The translations under genes and the position numbers were made by a program. Positions 48,130-60,800 of a DNA stretch of 64,000 nt are shown in pieces. The stretch is from the NCBI RefSeq assembly GCF_000143415.4, contig NW_003314404.1:2167-66166 (forward strand), in the 5' to 3' direction. The stretch comes from Selaginella moellendorffii. Lineage: Eukaryota; Streptophyta; Lycopodiopsida; Selaginellales; Selaginellaceae. Numbering within the stretch: position 1 is the first letter of the stretch; each line of letters starts with the position of its first letter. The notes beneath the pieces are model-generated. The model had not been told where the DNA came from, did no database searches, and saw nothing but the letters and a program-made list of their open reading frames with translations.

Positions 48130-48279
48130 AGTGCTACTTTACTAGATCACTTGGGCATTATTCTATTTTTCTTAGATCCATTTACCCTAGTTTTGCTCGT
48201 CGAGCTCGTCTTGGATCGCGGGGCCGGGAGGGAAGGAATGCGAGGCATGGCGTGAGATCTAGGGCTTAGCTTCCAGGGA

Positions 48280-49920
48280 ATGCAAGCGGAGGCGTCGGCG
48301 CCGAGGACCACAACAGATGCAAGGCTCCAGGCGGGATCGACGACGACGGCGGGGAGAATGGCGGGGGTAGGGCAGCGAGTTCTCGCACGGGCCGGCGTGG
48401 GCGATGGCGGCAGCAGCAGCAGCATCGCCCCCGAGGAGCCCGTGGAGCAGACAATGCGCGAGGTCGTGCGGCCATCGCAGATTGGCACCGCGTCGCAGCT
48501 CATCTCTGGTGGCGTCGCGGGCGCGGTGAGCAAGACGTGCACAGCTCCGCTCGCTCGCCTCACGATTTTGTTCCAGGTATTTTTCTCTTTTTTTTTCTTG
48601 GTTTCTCACGCCACGAATCATCCAGGTGCAAGGCATGCGAACGAACCATGCCTTGGAGCAAGCAAGCATGCTGCGCGAGGCGTCGCGGATTTTTAGAGAG
48701 GAGGGGTTTAGAGCGTTTTGGAAGGGCAACGGGGTGACGGTCGTGCATCGCCTCCCCTACTCGGCTATCAATTTTTTCTCCTACGAGAACTACAAGCTTG
48801 TAAGTCTGCCATCCCCTCGGAGGTTTATCCATTTTTCTCGTACTTGCTGCTAGACCAAAGGAGAAGATTAACGCTCCAAAATTTCCAGTTTCTCACGAGG
48901 ATGTCTGGAGCAGAAAACCGTCCGGAGAGCTTGGGCGTTGGGATGGGGACGAGGCTCTTGGCTGGCGGCGGGGCGGGGTTAACCGCGGCGTCTCTCACGT
49001 ATCCCCTGGATCTTGTGAGGACGCGCTTGGCAGCACAGGTAAGCGAGATCTTCCTCTCAAAACCATCGTTTTGTAACTTAGTTTCATTCCTTTTCTTCAT
49101 TGCTGCCTGCTAGAAGAGACGTTCTAGTGTTGTAAAGTTGAAAGGCATCACCTTTAGCTGGAATGAGAGTTCCTGAATATCTGTGATACACTCATTGGCA
49201 GGTGGAATGACCTGTTATTTCGGAAATGGCTGCAGACAAAAGTAATGTACTACCGCGGCATCGTCCATGCCCTTGTAACTATATCACAAGAGGAGGGCTT
49301 CAAGGGTCTCTACAAGGGGATTGGTCCCACGCTACTGGTGAGCCACTTAAGAGTTTTCTTATTACTTTCTCTCGATCTCTGTACTAAGAACAAACTCTTT
49401 TTTCTCGTTACAGTGCGTAGGACCAAACATCGCCATCAATTTCTGCGCGTATGAAACACTGAAGAGCATCTGGGTGGCACAGAGGTAGTGTTGGTTTTCT
49501 TCTATTATAGTTCCTGACAAAAAGAACAAATCTATGGATGCAGTCCCAACTCGCCCAACATAATCACGAGCTTGTGTTGCGGGAGCGTCGCCGGGATTTG
49601 CTCGAGCACAGGTATGTTACAGACTGAAATGGAAGTTAAAAACAACACTTGGTATTTTTCTTCGCCTTTTTCTTTTTGCAGCAACGTTTCCTCTTGATCT
49701 GATTCGAAGAAGAATGCAGCTGGAAGGCGCGGCCGGCCAGGCTCGCGTGTACAAGTCGGGCCTGATGGGGACGCTCAAGCACATACTCCGTAGCGAGGGG
49801 CTGCGGGGCCTGTATAGGGGGATCATGCCAGAGTATTTCAAAGTCATACCGAGCGTGGGGATCGTTTTCATGACGTACGAGTTCATGAAGAGGGTCCTCC
49901 AGCCCAAGCCATGCGATTGA
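48280..49920 (+). CDS. Mitochondrial carrier family protein (plant substrate carrier B / SLC25A42-like group)
   Basis: Seven exons: 48280-48576, 48626-48799, 48889-49038, 49236-49337, 49414-49484, 49544-49611, 49682-49920, giving 366 residues. There are three carrier repeats: the first signature is the variant TAPLARLTILFQ, the second is YPLDLVRTRLAAQ and the third is FPLDLIRRRMQLEG. Further family blocks are EEGFRAFWKGN, EEGFKGLYKGIG and EGLRGLYRGIMPEY. The protein should be an inner mitochondrial membrane exchanger with six helices. Arabidopsis relatives (At2g37890, At3g53940) share the PLARL variant and a start like MQTEAR, which supports the start at 48280. The substrate (CoA/nucleotide type in relatives) is not certain. 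A decayed inverted copy of the 5' end lies at 44305-44548. Confidence 0.92.
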
Positions 49921-50651
49921 TCGATCAGCTCTTTCGCTCGTTCCACTCTGGTGAAAGGAAAAAAAGAGCCTTGTCCCCGCTGACTGGTGAAGTCACTGGC
50001 CGGTGGAAGATTTTTGTGCAATCGTTTTTGATATTATACAGGATGTAGGTACGCTTCTTGAGAGACGCAAGGTCCTGTAAAGAAAAGATGGTGATGACAA
50101 GAATATTATAGAGGACTAGCGAATGAGCCTACCTTTATTCCCTGTGTCCGGCGAAGAGAGCGACCCTCTTCTCTCTTTTTGCTTCTTTTTGGTTCTTAGT
50201 TGCGCTGAACTCTCACCATCTTTGTGCCGCGAACAGCCTTGGCATGGTTGTCAATCTCGATTAAACGCTGTTGAGTCGGTTTCTTTTTATGTCGCCTCGT
50301 TGTACAAAGAGGAAAAGGTGAGCCGCACGCTTTGTGTGGTGTGAACGCCAAGCGCATGAGCTGCAAAAATGTGTTAGAAGTTGCTAAGAGCGCCACAGAA
50401 ATCGAGATTAAGTGACGCACCACCTTCTCTGGTTTGTTGTGGATCCTTGCGGAACGAACCAAATCCAGGAAAACGGAATGCGGCAGCGGCACAAACGGGA
50501 GCACGAGCAGGGGCAGAAGCAGCAGCAGGAGCAGAAGCATCTTTACCCTGTACTGCATCGACGGAGTCAAATAATAGAACTATGTGAGGAAGAAGGAAGG
50601 AAAAGAAAACCAAGACAAGAAACGCTTACTTCGCTCTGAGGAAGGAAGAGG
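49921..50651. other. Intergenic: carrier 3' UTR and ABCG upstream region
   Basis: Open frames here are short and match no family. (AGC)n-rich sequence lies directly before the ABCG start. Confidence 0.4.
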
Positions 50652-53355
50652 ATGATGGAAAGCGCGAGCAGCAGCAGCAACAGCAGCACCGTAGCAGCGG
50701 AGATGGCTGGCCTCTCCTCCAAGTTCCACCTGTACGAGAACCCGGAGTTTGATCGAGCGGAAGTTGACTCGTCTCAGCAGCACCGAGTCGCGTGTTTCGA
50801 ATCCATCCCTGAGAGAAATACCATCGGCAGCTCCAGGGCCGCTCAGCTTAGATCACTCGCGCCACCTTCCTTTGGAGCTCCTGGAGAAGATGCGGCGTCC
50901 GAGGACGACACAGCCAGCCAGCACGCGAAGCTCAACACGGAGGTCGAAGCACCTGTCCGAGTCTTCTTGAAGGTAAATCCACGTTCCACTTGCTCATTGT
51001 CATTCTTCTAAACCACTATCGCTCTTCGCAGTTCCAAAATGTGGAATATAAAGTCCTGCTTCCCGCTCCATCTCAGTCCCCCGGCGGTAAAACCAGCAGC
51101 AACGGTCACCACAAATATATCCTGCATGGAATCACCGGCTCTGTCGCTCCAGGAGAAATCCTGGCCATGATGGGACCGTCCGGCAGCGGGAAGACCACCT
51201 TGCTGAAGATTCTAGGCGGTCGCTTGCTCAGAGATGTGTCCGGGAGTGTCACCTTTAATGATGTTCCATACGGTTCCTTCATGAAGAAGAGGTTGGCTCG
51301 CGAGTTTTCTTTCTTTCCCACTGAGAACGTCGACGGTTTTGCACAGAATTGGCTTCGTCGCGCAGGAGGACATCCTCTTCCCATACCTCACAGTCCAGGA
51401 ATGTCTCGAGTTCACTGCCTTGTTGCGTCTTCCAAACACGATGACCCGCTCGCAGAAGATGTCCAAAGCTGATAGAGTTCTCAAAGATCTTGGCTTGGAA
51501 AGGTGCGTGCTACTCCTGTATTTGAAGCTGACTAGTGCGCTTTGGAAAGGTGCCGGCACACCATCATAGGAGGTCCATTCATTCCTGGAGTATCTGGGGG
51601 CGAAAGAAAGAGGACCAGTATAGGATCGGAAATACTGATTGATCCATCATTGCTGCTTTTGGACGAGCCAACATCAGGACTGGATTCTGCCACAGCTTTG
51701 AAAATCCTGCAAGTTGTTGGGAACATAGCACAAGTAAGTTCCTTCGCTATTATGATCAGAAGATCTAAAGTTTTACTTGTTCTAAAGGCAGGAAGAACAA
51801 TCCTTACCACGATCCACCAGCCATCGAGCAGGCTGTTTCACATGTTTGACAAGCTGATATTGATATCTGAGGGCCACACTATTTACTCGGGTCCTGCCAG
51901 GGAAGTGATGAGTTACTTTTCTTCGCTGCACTTTGTACCAGAGATAACTATGAACCCGGCGGATTTCCTGTTGGATTTGGCTGTAGGAGTGGTGCATGAT
52001 ATCAGCATCCCCGAAGATATAACTAACCGCAGTCCAGAGGAGGAAAAGCTAGATAATGCTGGTGCAAGAGTGATCAACGTCTTGGACTCGGAGATATTCT
52101 GCCACACCGTAGCTCCAACGTATCAGCACGCAACATCGATCCCAAGACATCCCGAAGACAGTCAGCGAATTATTGTCCAGGTAAGTTCTCTGCTTCTCAT
52201 GTACGCTGATGGACCGACATGTTTCCTGCAAAAGCACAGCACCTAAGAATGAAATACAAAACAGAACTGGAGCCAAAGGAGAAGCAGAAGATATGTACCT
52301 TGAAGGTTTCGAACAATCTCAAGGAGATGATCCAAGCCAAACACGACTTCTCATCATCCTGGCCACTTCAGTTTAAAGTGCTGTTTAAAAGAACATTCAA
52401 GGAGCGAGCTAGAGATTACTTCGACTACATCCGCTTCATTCAAGTCATTGGAGTATCCATAGTTCTCGGCTTGCTGTGGTGGCAATCAAAGCTCGATACC
52501 GAAATCGACGTTCGAGACCAGGTATATAGGCAGAAAGTTGCTCGTCCAGAACTGATTTCCCGTTTCTTTCCCTGCTGCCTGTCAGGCCGGACTTATATTC
52601 TATATCGCCATCTTCTGGTCCACTTCCGGGCTCTTCAGCTCGGTATCCACGTTCCCTCTGGAGAGACCCTTTCTTATCAAAGAGCTCGGGGCGGACATGT
52701 ACAGCTTAAGCGCCTTCTACGCAAGCAGCACCATTTCGGACATCATAGCAGAGATTATATATCCCACCATCTTCGTCATAATAGTGTACTTCATGACAGG
52801 CCTTCATCGCAGCCTAGAGAGTTTTATGCTCACGCTGCTGTCCACTTACTTGTTAACGGTTGCATCCCAGGTGAGCTTCTCGTGCGTGTTATCATAGCTT
52901 CCACGTTTTTTTTTTTTTTGTCAATAGGGAGCCGGTGATCTCTTGGGAGCTGCTGTAATGGACGTCAAGAAATCTGGAACTGTTGCATCTTTAGTGCTGC
53001 TTCTTTTCCTGCTCGTTGGAGGCTACTACGTTCAGGTAAGTCCATTTAAATTTTGCGTTGACAGCGTCTAGAACCTGCTGTTGCTCACCAGCACATGCCC
53101 GTGTTCATGAAGTGGATTAAATACGTCTCCTTCATTTTCTATGGGTACCGGCTCCTTTTAAAAACCCAGTATTCACCAGAGCAGAAGTATGACTGCAAGG
53201 ACGCCAGAGGTTGTCAAAGACTTGGAACTTCCTCGGCCTTTTATGGAGTAGATCTGAACGGAGGTGTCAAAGAGGCTTGTATCCTCATCGCAATGGCCAT
53301 ACTGTATCGAGTGTCTGCATATATGTTTCTCCGGCGGATAAGAACCAGTTTTTGA
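50652..53355 (+). CDS. Half-size ABC transporter, ABCG (WBC) subfamily
   Basis: Nine exons: 50652-50972, 51032-51291, 51347-51502, 51550-51733, 51788-52180, 52240-52521, 52586-52870, 52928-53035, 53092-53355; 750 residues, in the size range of ABCG21/22-like proteins. The nucleotide-binding domain comes first: Walker [10 protein letters not shown] (from about 155), [18 protein letters not shown], signature VSGGERKR (260-267), Walker [13 protein letters not shown] (Asp284), and H-loop [10 protein letters not shown] transmembrane domain follows from about 470 ([27 protein letters not shown]). The C-terminal extracellular loop carries a conserved Cys pair ([10 protein letters not shown]). The N-terminus is Ser-rich. 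Such half-transporters dimerise at the plasma membrane and export lipids or hormones; the substrate is unknown. All introns are 47-64 nt. Confidence 0.93.
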
Positions 53356-53460
53356 TAGAGATATAAACTTTATATAAGCGTATGTACAAACCGGATCTTG
53401 CGTGTGAGCTGTAAAAAAAACCATACTGATAAAATAAGTAAACCTTGAAAGGATATGTAG

Positions 53461-54805
53461 TTAGGCGCTTTGTTTCAGGGCGCCAGTTTGAAGTGACGAA
53501 GTACTTTCAAAGATCTTGTCAGCATTGCCAACCTCAAAGCCGTCCCTCCTATGCCATTCTTTGAGCTGTCCAAACAGCTATCAATGTCAGGAAAAGCGAA
53601 AAGATGGAGTACCTGATCGGGCCCGAGATTTTGAAAAGCAGGCAGCACAAGGCGCTGTGCAAACTCGATATAGGAGGCAGGAGTCTCAATCTCGCCATCA
53701 GAGAAAGTACAAGGAACCAAATCAGCCACCGTCGAGCTTTGAAGCAAGCCCCTATCAGGACTAACTGGAGGATTCACAGAGAAATACATTTATAGACAGC
53801 CTGACTAGAAACTGCATGCGCAACGTACCCTTGAGAATTCCTCCATCTTTGTTTAGTTTTATACCGTTGCTTTGGAGGAACTCGTTTAGCTTGTTTATAT
53901 CCTTCAGCTCGGAGTTTAAGCGATGCACGGAGATTGTAAGATGGTTCAGAGCATATCCGTTGGCAAGAGTCCAGGCAGCATACTCGCTCTCCCTGCAACA
54001 AAGTATCAGCTAGTATAAAACATTCGATTAGAAAAATTCTGTACCGTGCAAGACGTTCGTAGTCCGCCACTGATGGATTTTCCCAAGGCAGGCAATCTAG
54101 CACGCTAGTTAATGGAGCATGTTTCGACAGAGCTCTCGCACGGCCTGTGTATGTTTTGATGACTTCCTGCGTTGAAAAATTCAACCAACCGCATCAAAAA
54201 CTTTCTTGTTTACCTGCGACTCGGAGCTGAGTTGATTCACTAGAAGCTCGGAAATAAAAATCCGTGGCAATGCGCCATCAACACCGTCTCCTTCAATGTC
54301 AAGAAAATCCAGAGGTGGTGCATACCAGAATGCTCGTAGCGTCTTCGCTGGAAAACGAAGCTCGTCACGGCATTCATAGCCGAGATCGAGGAAGAGCTGA
54401 GCAATAGAGTCGATTCCAAATCCATCCACCTTGGAGACAAACACCAAAATGCCAGACAAAAATGAAAGGATTTTTCACGAATGGGCGAGAGTTTTACCCC
54501 AAACGTCCGGAATGCGAAATGATCGAACTTCACAGCTCCCCCGGAATTCGATCGAACCAGCTCCAGCGCCGACGAAGCAGTGACATTCTTCTTCAGGTAT
54601 GGCGTGACCAGGGAGCGAAGAAATTTCCGAGCTATAGGCGGCATCGTCACGCTGGAGATCAAACAAACCTAGAAGCTCGATCAAGAGCGCGATTCAGCGT
54701 CGCTTGCCTGGTAGAAGAGGAGCAGACGATCGATGATCTTGCCTTGGATCGAAGTGCCACTGGATCTCCAGCTCCGGCTCGAAATATTTGCGACGAGGAC
54801 GCCAT
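53461..54805 (-). CDS. DUF1338 / 2-oxoadipate dioxygenase-decarboxylase-like protein (HglS/FLO7 type)
   Basis: Exons on the minus strand: 54805-54708, 54651-54498, 54429-54214, 54166-54045, 53992-53829, 53764-53613, 53577-53461; 340 residues. Motifs follow the family in order: FDHFAFRTFG (His77), GIDSIAQLFLDLGY, RDELRFPAKTLRAFW, LPRIFISELLVNQLS, ESEYAAWTLANGYALNH (His214), SPDRGLLQSSTVAD and YIEFAQRLVLP (Glu285). The two His and the Glu correspond to the metal ligands known for HglS. The plant enzyme turns 2-oxoadipate into 2-hydroxyglutarate in lysine breakdown, and the Ser-rich N-terminus could be a plastid targeting peptide. The first intron must use a GC donor (54707-54706), because reading through it meets stops. 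The gene is head-to-head with the SNARE gene, 193 bp apart. Confidence 0.9.
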
Positions 54806-54998
54806 CGCTAACTAGCGTGTCCTTGGGGTTCTATCACCACCGTTAGATGACATTTTTAATTCTAGCCGTCGATTCCTAGGCTAGGGTTCTTCGAAACGAG
54901 AAATCGATCGAGCTTTGCGCGGTGGATCCTCTCCTCCCAGTAAGCAATCTCTAGGTCTAGCAGCAGGAGCAGCGGTAGCAGCGGCAGGCGGTAGGGCG
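54806..54998. promoter_or_regulatory. Short bidirectional promoter region
   Basis: 193 bp separate the start codons of two divergent genes, so both 5' UTRs and promoters must overlap here. A GATCGATC-like stretch and AGCAGGAGCAGC repeats are visible. No clear TATA box in either direction. Confidence 0.5.
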
Positions 54999-55946
54999 AT
55001 GACGATCTTGTACGCGCTCGTCGCTAGAGGATCGGTCGTGCTCGCCGAGTTTAGTGCTGTCACAGGGAATGCTACCACCATCGCCCGGCGGATTATCGAG
55101 AAGCTGCCGGCTTCCAGCGATAGCCGCCTCTCCTATTCGCAGGATCGCCACATTTTCCACATCATGAAGGCCGATGGTCTCACTTTTCTTTGCATGGCAA
55201 CAGATACGTTTGGAAGTGAGTGAGTGAAGATTTTTTCTTCCTTTCTTTTGGAGCTCTATAGTTTTCTAGTCTCACACACTTGTTCTTTCTTTTCTTTTTT
55301 GTCGATCAGGACGAATTCCTTTCGCTTATCTGGAAGACATTCACATGAGATTTATCAAGACATATGGACGAGTTGCTCGCACCGCTCTGGCATACTCGAT
55401 GAACGACGAGTTTTCTAGAGTTTTGCACCAGCAGATGGAATACTTTTCCAATAACCCCGAGGCGGACACGATCAGTCGGGTCAAAGGCGATCTAAACGAG
55501 GTAGGCATGAGAGGAGAAAAAAAAAGAAGAAACTATCCATTCTTTGTTTGGTTCTTCTCACACTGGCTGTCGCTCGCGGTGTTCCAGGTCCGATCAGTTA
55601 TGGTCGAAAACATTGACAAAGTCTTGGAACGAGGTGACAGAATAGAGCTCCTGGTGGACAAGACATCCACGATGCAAGATAATAGTTTCCGCTTCAAAAA
55701 ACAATCCCGTCGCCTTCAGCAGGCAATGTGGATGAAAAACGCCAAACTCTTGTGAGTTATACCCATAGCTCTCGCTCTCGGTCCGATGATCATCGCATCT
55801 CTTTTTTCTAGCTTTGAGCATATATAACACTGACGTTCCTCTTTTGTCTTTGCAGGGCTTGCATGACGTGCCTCATCGTCTTCTTGCTCTACATTGTCAT
55901 CGCAATGTTCTGCGGCGGCCTTGGCTTATCATCCTGTCGCAAATGA
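54999..55946 (+). CDS. R-SNARE of the VAMP71 (VAMP7-like longin) family
   Basis: Exons 54999-55215, 55310-55500, 55588-55751, 55856-55946; 220 residues, the family's usual length. The longin domain is residues 1 to about 115 (MTILYALVARGSVVLAEF, GRRIPFAYLEDIHMRF, TALAYSMNDEFSRVL). The R-SNARE motif, about 125-185, has the zero-layer Arg151 in DKVLERGDRIELLVDKT. A single C-terminal membrane anchor, about 190-212, is followed by a short Cys-containing tail. VAMP711-714 proteins drive fusion at the vacuole and endosomes. Placement in VAMP71 and not VAMP72 rests on the RRIPFA...RFIKTYGR segment and the tail. Confidence 0.94.
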
Positions 55947-58900
55947 GAGGATCCTTGCCTCCTCGTCGGATTCATCGTCGCAGCACCAAACCGAAAGTTT
56001 TTTTTTTCTCTCTCTCTTCTCTAAGGTTCGCCACTGCTCAAAGCTTGAAGTGTTTGTAGATATATCGTGTGGATTTTCCTTCCCCCTTTCGTTTGTTTTT
56101 GCTCATGATCGTAGGCTAGGGACGTGCACAGTGCAAATGCTTTTACAAGGCGACACCTCTTTTCTTCGCCATCCCGGCTTTGTTGTTTTCCTTCTCCTTT
56201 TTCCTTTCGTTCGTCTGGGAATCTCTGGGAATCAAGGCTGCCCGCGCTGCCCGCGGAGGAAAGCCGAGAGTTGCCAGGCCGGACACAACTTTTGTGGGGA
56301 CACGAACGAACGAACTAACGCGCATTCAACAAACGAGCGCTCCAAGTGGTGGTCGCGAGATCGATTCCCTCTCTCCATACTTAAATAATTGGGTGGCATC
56401 GATTCCACAAATGCATAGCTCGATTCGATGATTATATTGTTTTAAGTGTGGTGGCCTCCACGCGCTTAACAAAACCGACCAAACTTTCCCAACCACAGCC
56501 CCTCGAAATTCTCCACGAAATCCTCTCTTTTGCGAGAGTCTTTCCATTCATCCTCATCTTGTGATTAGCGCGCTTGGTAATATGCTTGGTAATGGGAGCA
56601 GCATTACGAGATCTCTCTCAAAGTGGTGGCCATGGCTTCCACGCACGCAAATTATTGAGCATTCAGTGGGCTTGTGATTCTTATAAAAACTTTGGGAACT
56701 TTCTCGTTTGTTTATATGCGATTCGTCCAGAGATGATGGAATCGCCGACGTCGCTTTCCAAGGGGAGGGGCTGTTCCTTCTTGTAGATGCAACTTTCTAG
56801 ATGGTAAGCTTGTAGCATCAATTGGAAGGAATTGGAGGAGTTTGCAAAAAGGAAGTTCTAGAGTTCCTATATATATTTCTCAAGAGGGGTCCCTCTCCTA
56901 GTCCAGTGCTCACAGGGATGATGATCATCATGCACCGCCCAGAATCATTCCCATTCGTTTCATATAATTTTCTTAGTTTTTCTCCCCGGCTCAACGTGAA
57001 TGGGGTGATCCACGAGAAGGGCTCATCATCAAATCATAGATAATCACACTTGCAAATGATATTTAAAGAATGCTGATGCTAGAAAAGCTTTCTTGTGTGT
57101 GCGCGCGCTAAACTGCTGTTTGATGCTGGTTTTCGAGGCATGCGATCAAAGCACTCACTCATTTGGACGAGCCTCTATTGAGATTCCCTCCGGATACCTT
57201 GGATAGACTTTTCTTTGACTCCAGTTCCACTAAGTGACATGTATATATGCTTGCTCGTCTCGGTATCGCGACATGACACAGTTCCCAGGACGGTGACTAA
57301 AGTCGTATTGTAAGTGAAAGCTTACCACCCTGAGCAATCTTGAAATCACATGTCTGTGAGATAGTCAAAGCCTCCACCACCTTTCTTTTTTACTTTTTCT
57401 TACTTTTTTTCCTTTCTTTTTGAGATCAACTTCTGGTGATCCTTCGACATCTCACATCAGCACACGGAAGGGCTTGTGGTCAATCCACCCTCTACAGATA
57501 CAAACACACTGCCGATTGTTAACCTGGAGTTCATGTGTTTGTCCAAGCCCCATTTGAAAAAAACCCGGAAAAAAAGTTGACAAAACATTATTTTAAAAGA
57601 GATCAGATGTGCATGAACTTCTTTGTTCTTGGAGGGTGTTCGCCTTGTCAAGAGACCTTTCAATGTGTGTGTGGGGATCAAAAAGTTGGGGGGCTTGATG
57701 CCGACGGGGATTGATTGCAACCTCACTTGTCGCTATCAATCACAAACAACCCCTTTGGACACCAAGATTGATTTTTAGTTCGAGTTCTTTAGCAACACAC
57801 AAAATCTCCCCCGCGGAATTTGCATCTCAACCACAAGAAAGGGATGAAAGAAGGGGAGAGGAAGTCGCGCTCAAATATTGTTCAAGATACTTTTTTGAAA
57901 AAAGAAAATCAATAAATAAATAAATAAATAGAATGGAAGAAGAAGTCAAAAGAGATGGAAGATCGAAGGTACAAGCTTTGGTGAGGAAAAAATAAAGAGC
58001 TAAGCTACTACAACACCTCCCCGGCCAGAAAAGAGAAAAAAACATCAATTTTTTCCAAGGGAAATCAATGCAACCCAGTGGACAAAGTGTGCACGCAACT
58101 CCGAAGGCAAGATCAAACCGATCAACCCAAATTAGCACTCGAAGAACCAATTAAACCCCGGAAGTATACAAGGGGGTGGGCTCACAAACTAGAAGTGCAG
58201 TACGAAGCCCAGAGCAAGGATCATCCGAGGGAGCAAATTCCATCCTTTCATTCAAGGCGTTTGTAAACTCGAAAAGAAGAAAGCACTCTGTATGATTGGG
58301 GCATTTTTCTGATTGAAGGGAGAGGAAGTTCTTTCTCCCTTCGAGTTGTCCCCACAGATAAGGAAAAAAGGTGGCGGCGAAAACAAAGAGCCCCACGGAA
58401 AAGTATGCGCATAGGTTAAGACCATGCAAGAGCGAGAATGTTCTCCTCTTTACAAACCCAATGTTATTAGGCGCTAAACTCTGCCTTTAGTGGGGAAAGG
58501 AAATACACGGACTTCTAAGATGATCCCTTGGTGGCGTTTCAAAATACACATATTTTTTAAAGGAAAAAGCAATTTGGATCTGGCACGGGAGTTTCCAAGA
58601 CCGAGGCCAAGCGTAGCTCTACGCCCCTGTGTACGTATGCGCAAGTTGTGAATCAGTAAAAGTTCTGGCTGGCGCGCGCCCGGCTTTCGAGGTATATTAC
58701 TTGTGTGTTTTACATGAAAAATAAATGGTCTAGAGGTGGTGGTCCCAAATTGGCTTAATGAGTTTGGTGTGGACAATTGGGCCCGTCACATCACAGACCG
58801 AGAGGGCGGGCCACCACCGGCTTTTTTGCATTGGCTTGGGCCACTGGCCGCTGGAAAAATGGGGCACGGACGGCCCACAAGCAACACGCGTGTCCGTACG

Positions 58901-60760
58901 GTCGTGGAAGCCTTTGCGTGGAAGCTCAAACATCCATGGAGCATCCAGGTTTATTCCCCGGATCTTTCCATGGCTGCTCCAGCTTTCCAAGACAGCATTT
59001 GGGCAGCTGGACGGACCGGATTGCCCCACGCGTCCCCTGTTGGCTGGTTCGATTGCCAAGAAGAGAAGCTTCGCCAATTGGAAACGTGCGTGACTGATTT
59101 TGATGTGATATACCATATACCTGTATGCGTGGAGTGAACTCACTTGGCATTTGGTGTTTGTCATGGATCGACTTTCTCGTTGAGTCGTCAATCAATTCCA
59201 TATTGTGAAGGGAAAAATCTTGCGATTCGATCGCTGTCAGTTCCAATCACGAGGATTTTTTGGCTTAAGGGAGGAGAGGCTTATAATGTCCGTGTCCGCC
59301 ACCTTTTGTAGCTCGTGCTTTTGTTTGTTTCTTGGCTGTGGCGATGGAGCTAGCTCTATAGAGATTTGTGGGTTTTGATGTTGAGACCTCCTCCTCGCAG
59401 ATACTCTTGAGGTTGAGAGAAACGTTTTTAACTACGAAGTGGTCGTTCCTTGGGCAAAAAGAATATCACGCTGCTGCACTTGTCTCTTGGAGGACAAGTC
59501 CCATCCCGCCTTTCTTTTTCTCGTTTTATGATTCCTCCTCCAAGCAAAAGTTTCCCTTTGTTCTTCGGTTTTTCTTTCCTCGTGGGATCAACTTGGAGGA
59601 GCCAAAAATCTCTGCGTACTTTGTATGCATTGCTGCTGCTGCAATATGCAAAGGACTTTTTTTCCCTTGCAAAGCTTGCTCTAGATTAAAAAAAAAAGTT
59701 CTTTTGTCTGTGATGGATAAGGAACGCTATCGCTGCTGCTGTTGCTGAGCGAGCACTCTATGTTGGTGCACGAGGGGAGATCCAAGTTGCCGGTGCATGT
59801 ACAAGCCGATTGAAAAGCGTTATGGCGAACAAACCAACGAACGATTTGGACGATTTGGACATGGTTGGAGTGATTGGACAATTTTCCCCCTCTTGTTTTT
59901 GTGGGATCGTGTAAAGGAAGAAGGAGAAGCCTTTGATCCGTGAGGGTGACCGACTATCTGAGACAGCAATCTCGGCTGATTGATTGGATTGATTGCTGAT
60001 TGATGGTGGCGAAGCCAAGCCCATGGAGTGGAAAATGGATGGATTGGATGGAAATGGTGGTGCCGGTGGTGGTGGTGGTCTCAAGGAGAGAAAGTCGAGG
60101 CAGCTTTCAGCTTTGTTCTTCCTGCCTGATCACGCGAATGATAACTTCTGGCTCTTTTTGTCGCTGCGTTTGCTTTCCTTCTTTCCATGGATCTTTTTTC
60201 TATAGTCCATTATTCCCTTTCAACTTGCGTTGATGTTCCAAGGAGAACTGAAAAAACATAAGAACTGCGATGGCGATTGGCTTGGCAGTGAGGGGAAGTA
60301 GAAAAAAGGCACCATGTGTCGGGTCGGGTAGCAAATGCCCACAATTTTAATTTTGCATCTCTCGGATGGGACGGGAGGATCTCCCTTGGGAAGCAGAGCA
60401 TCCGCAAGAGCCCTAAATAGTTTACAAAAAAGTGGCGCCAGTGGCCATCGAACAAATTAAAGGAACTGACTCATGGCGTCGCTGTCTGATCGGAGAGCTT
60501 TTGGGCGCTCAGTTCCAGCGAGCGAGCCTGGGCCGATTGAAACCCGGGTTTGGGATAGTTTGTTTGATCAGATCATATGATGATCCTCTCGCTGTTCATC
60601 CCCTGTTTTGTTCGTGGCGGAATTGAATCAATGTCTTCGCCGCTTTTGTCTGCTGTTGGCTGGGAAGGAAGAAGAAAATGAGTGAGAGGAAAAGGAACCT
60701 CTGTTTTGGTGGGCACGCATCTGGAACAAAAGTGATTGACGAGGTGGCTTTGTCAATGTA
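55947..60760. other. Long intergenic stretch, no supportable gene
   Basis: The SNARE 3' UTR is at the left. The longest frames (58736-59137 plus, 58730-59191 minus) overlap each other, lack an ATG at the proper place and match no family I know. (AATA)n at about 57911-57931. Confidence 0.5.
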
Positions 60761-60763
60761 AGC

Positions 60764-60766
<3 letters not shown>

Positions 60767-60798
<32 letters not shown>
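60767..60798. repeat. (CT)n microsatellite
   Basis: Uninterrupted CT dinucleotides of about 32 nt. The encoded Arg-Glu repeat on the minus strand is an artefact. Confidence 0.95.

Positions 60799-60800
<2 letters not shown>

Noticed and set aside
48147-48563. 138-codon minus-strand frame opposite the carrier first exon
   Set aside because: Antisense shadow of a GC-rich exon; the plus strand carries clear carrier motifs with matching splice sites.
58730-59191. Frames of 133 (plus) and 153 (minus) codons in the right intergenic region
   Set aside because: They overlap on opposite strands, need non-ATG starts, show no splice structure and no recognisable domain.
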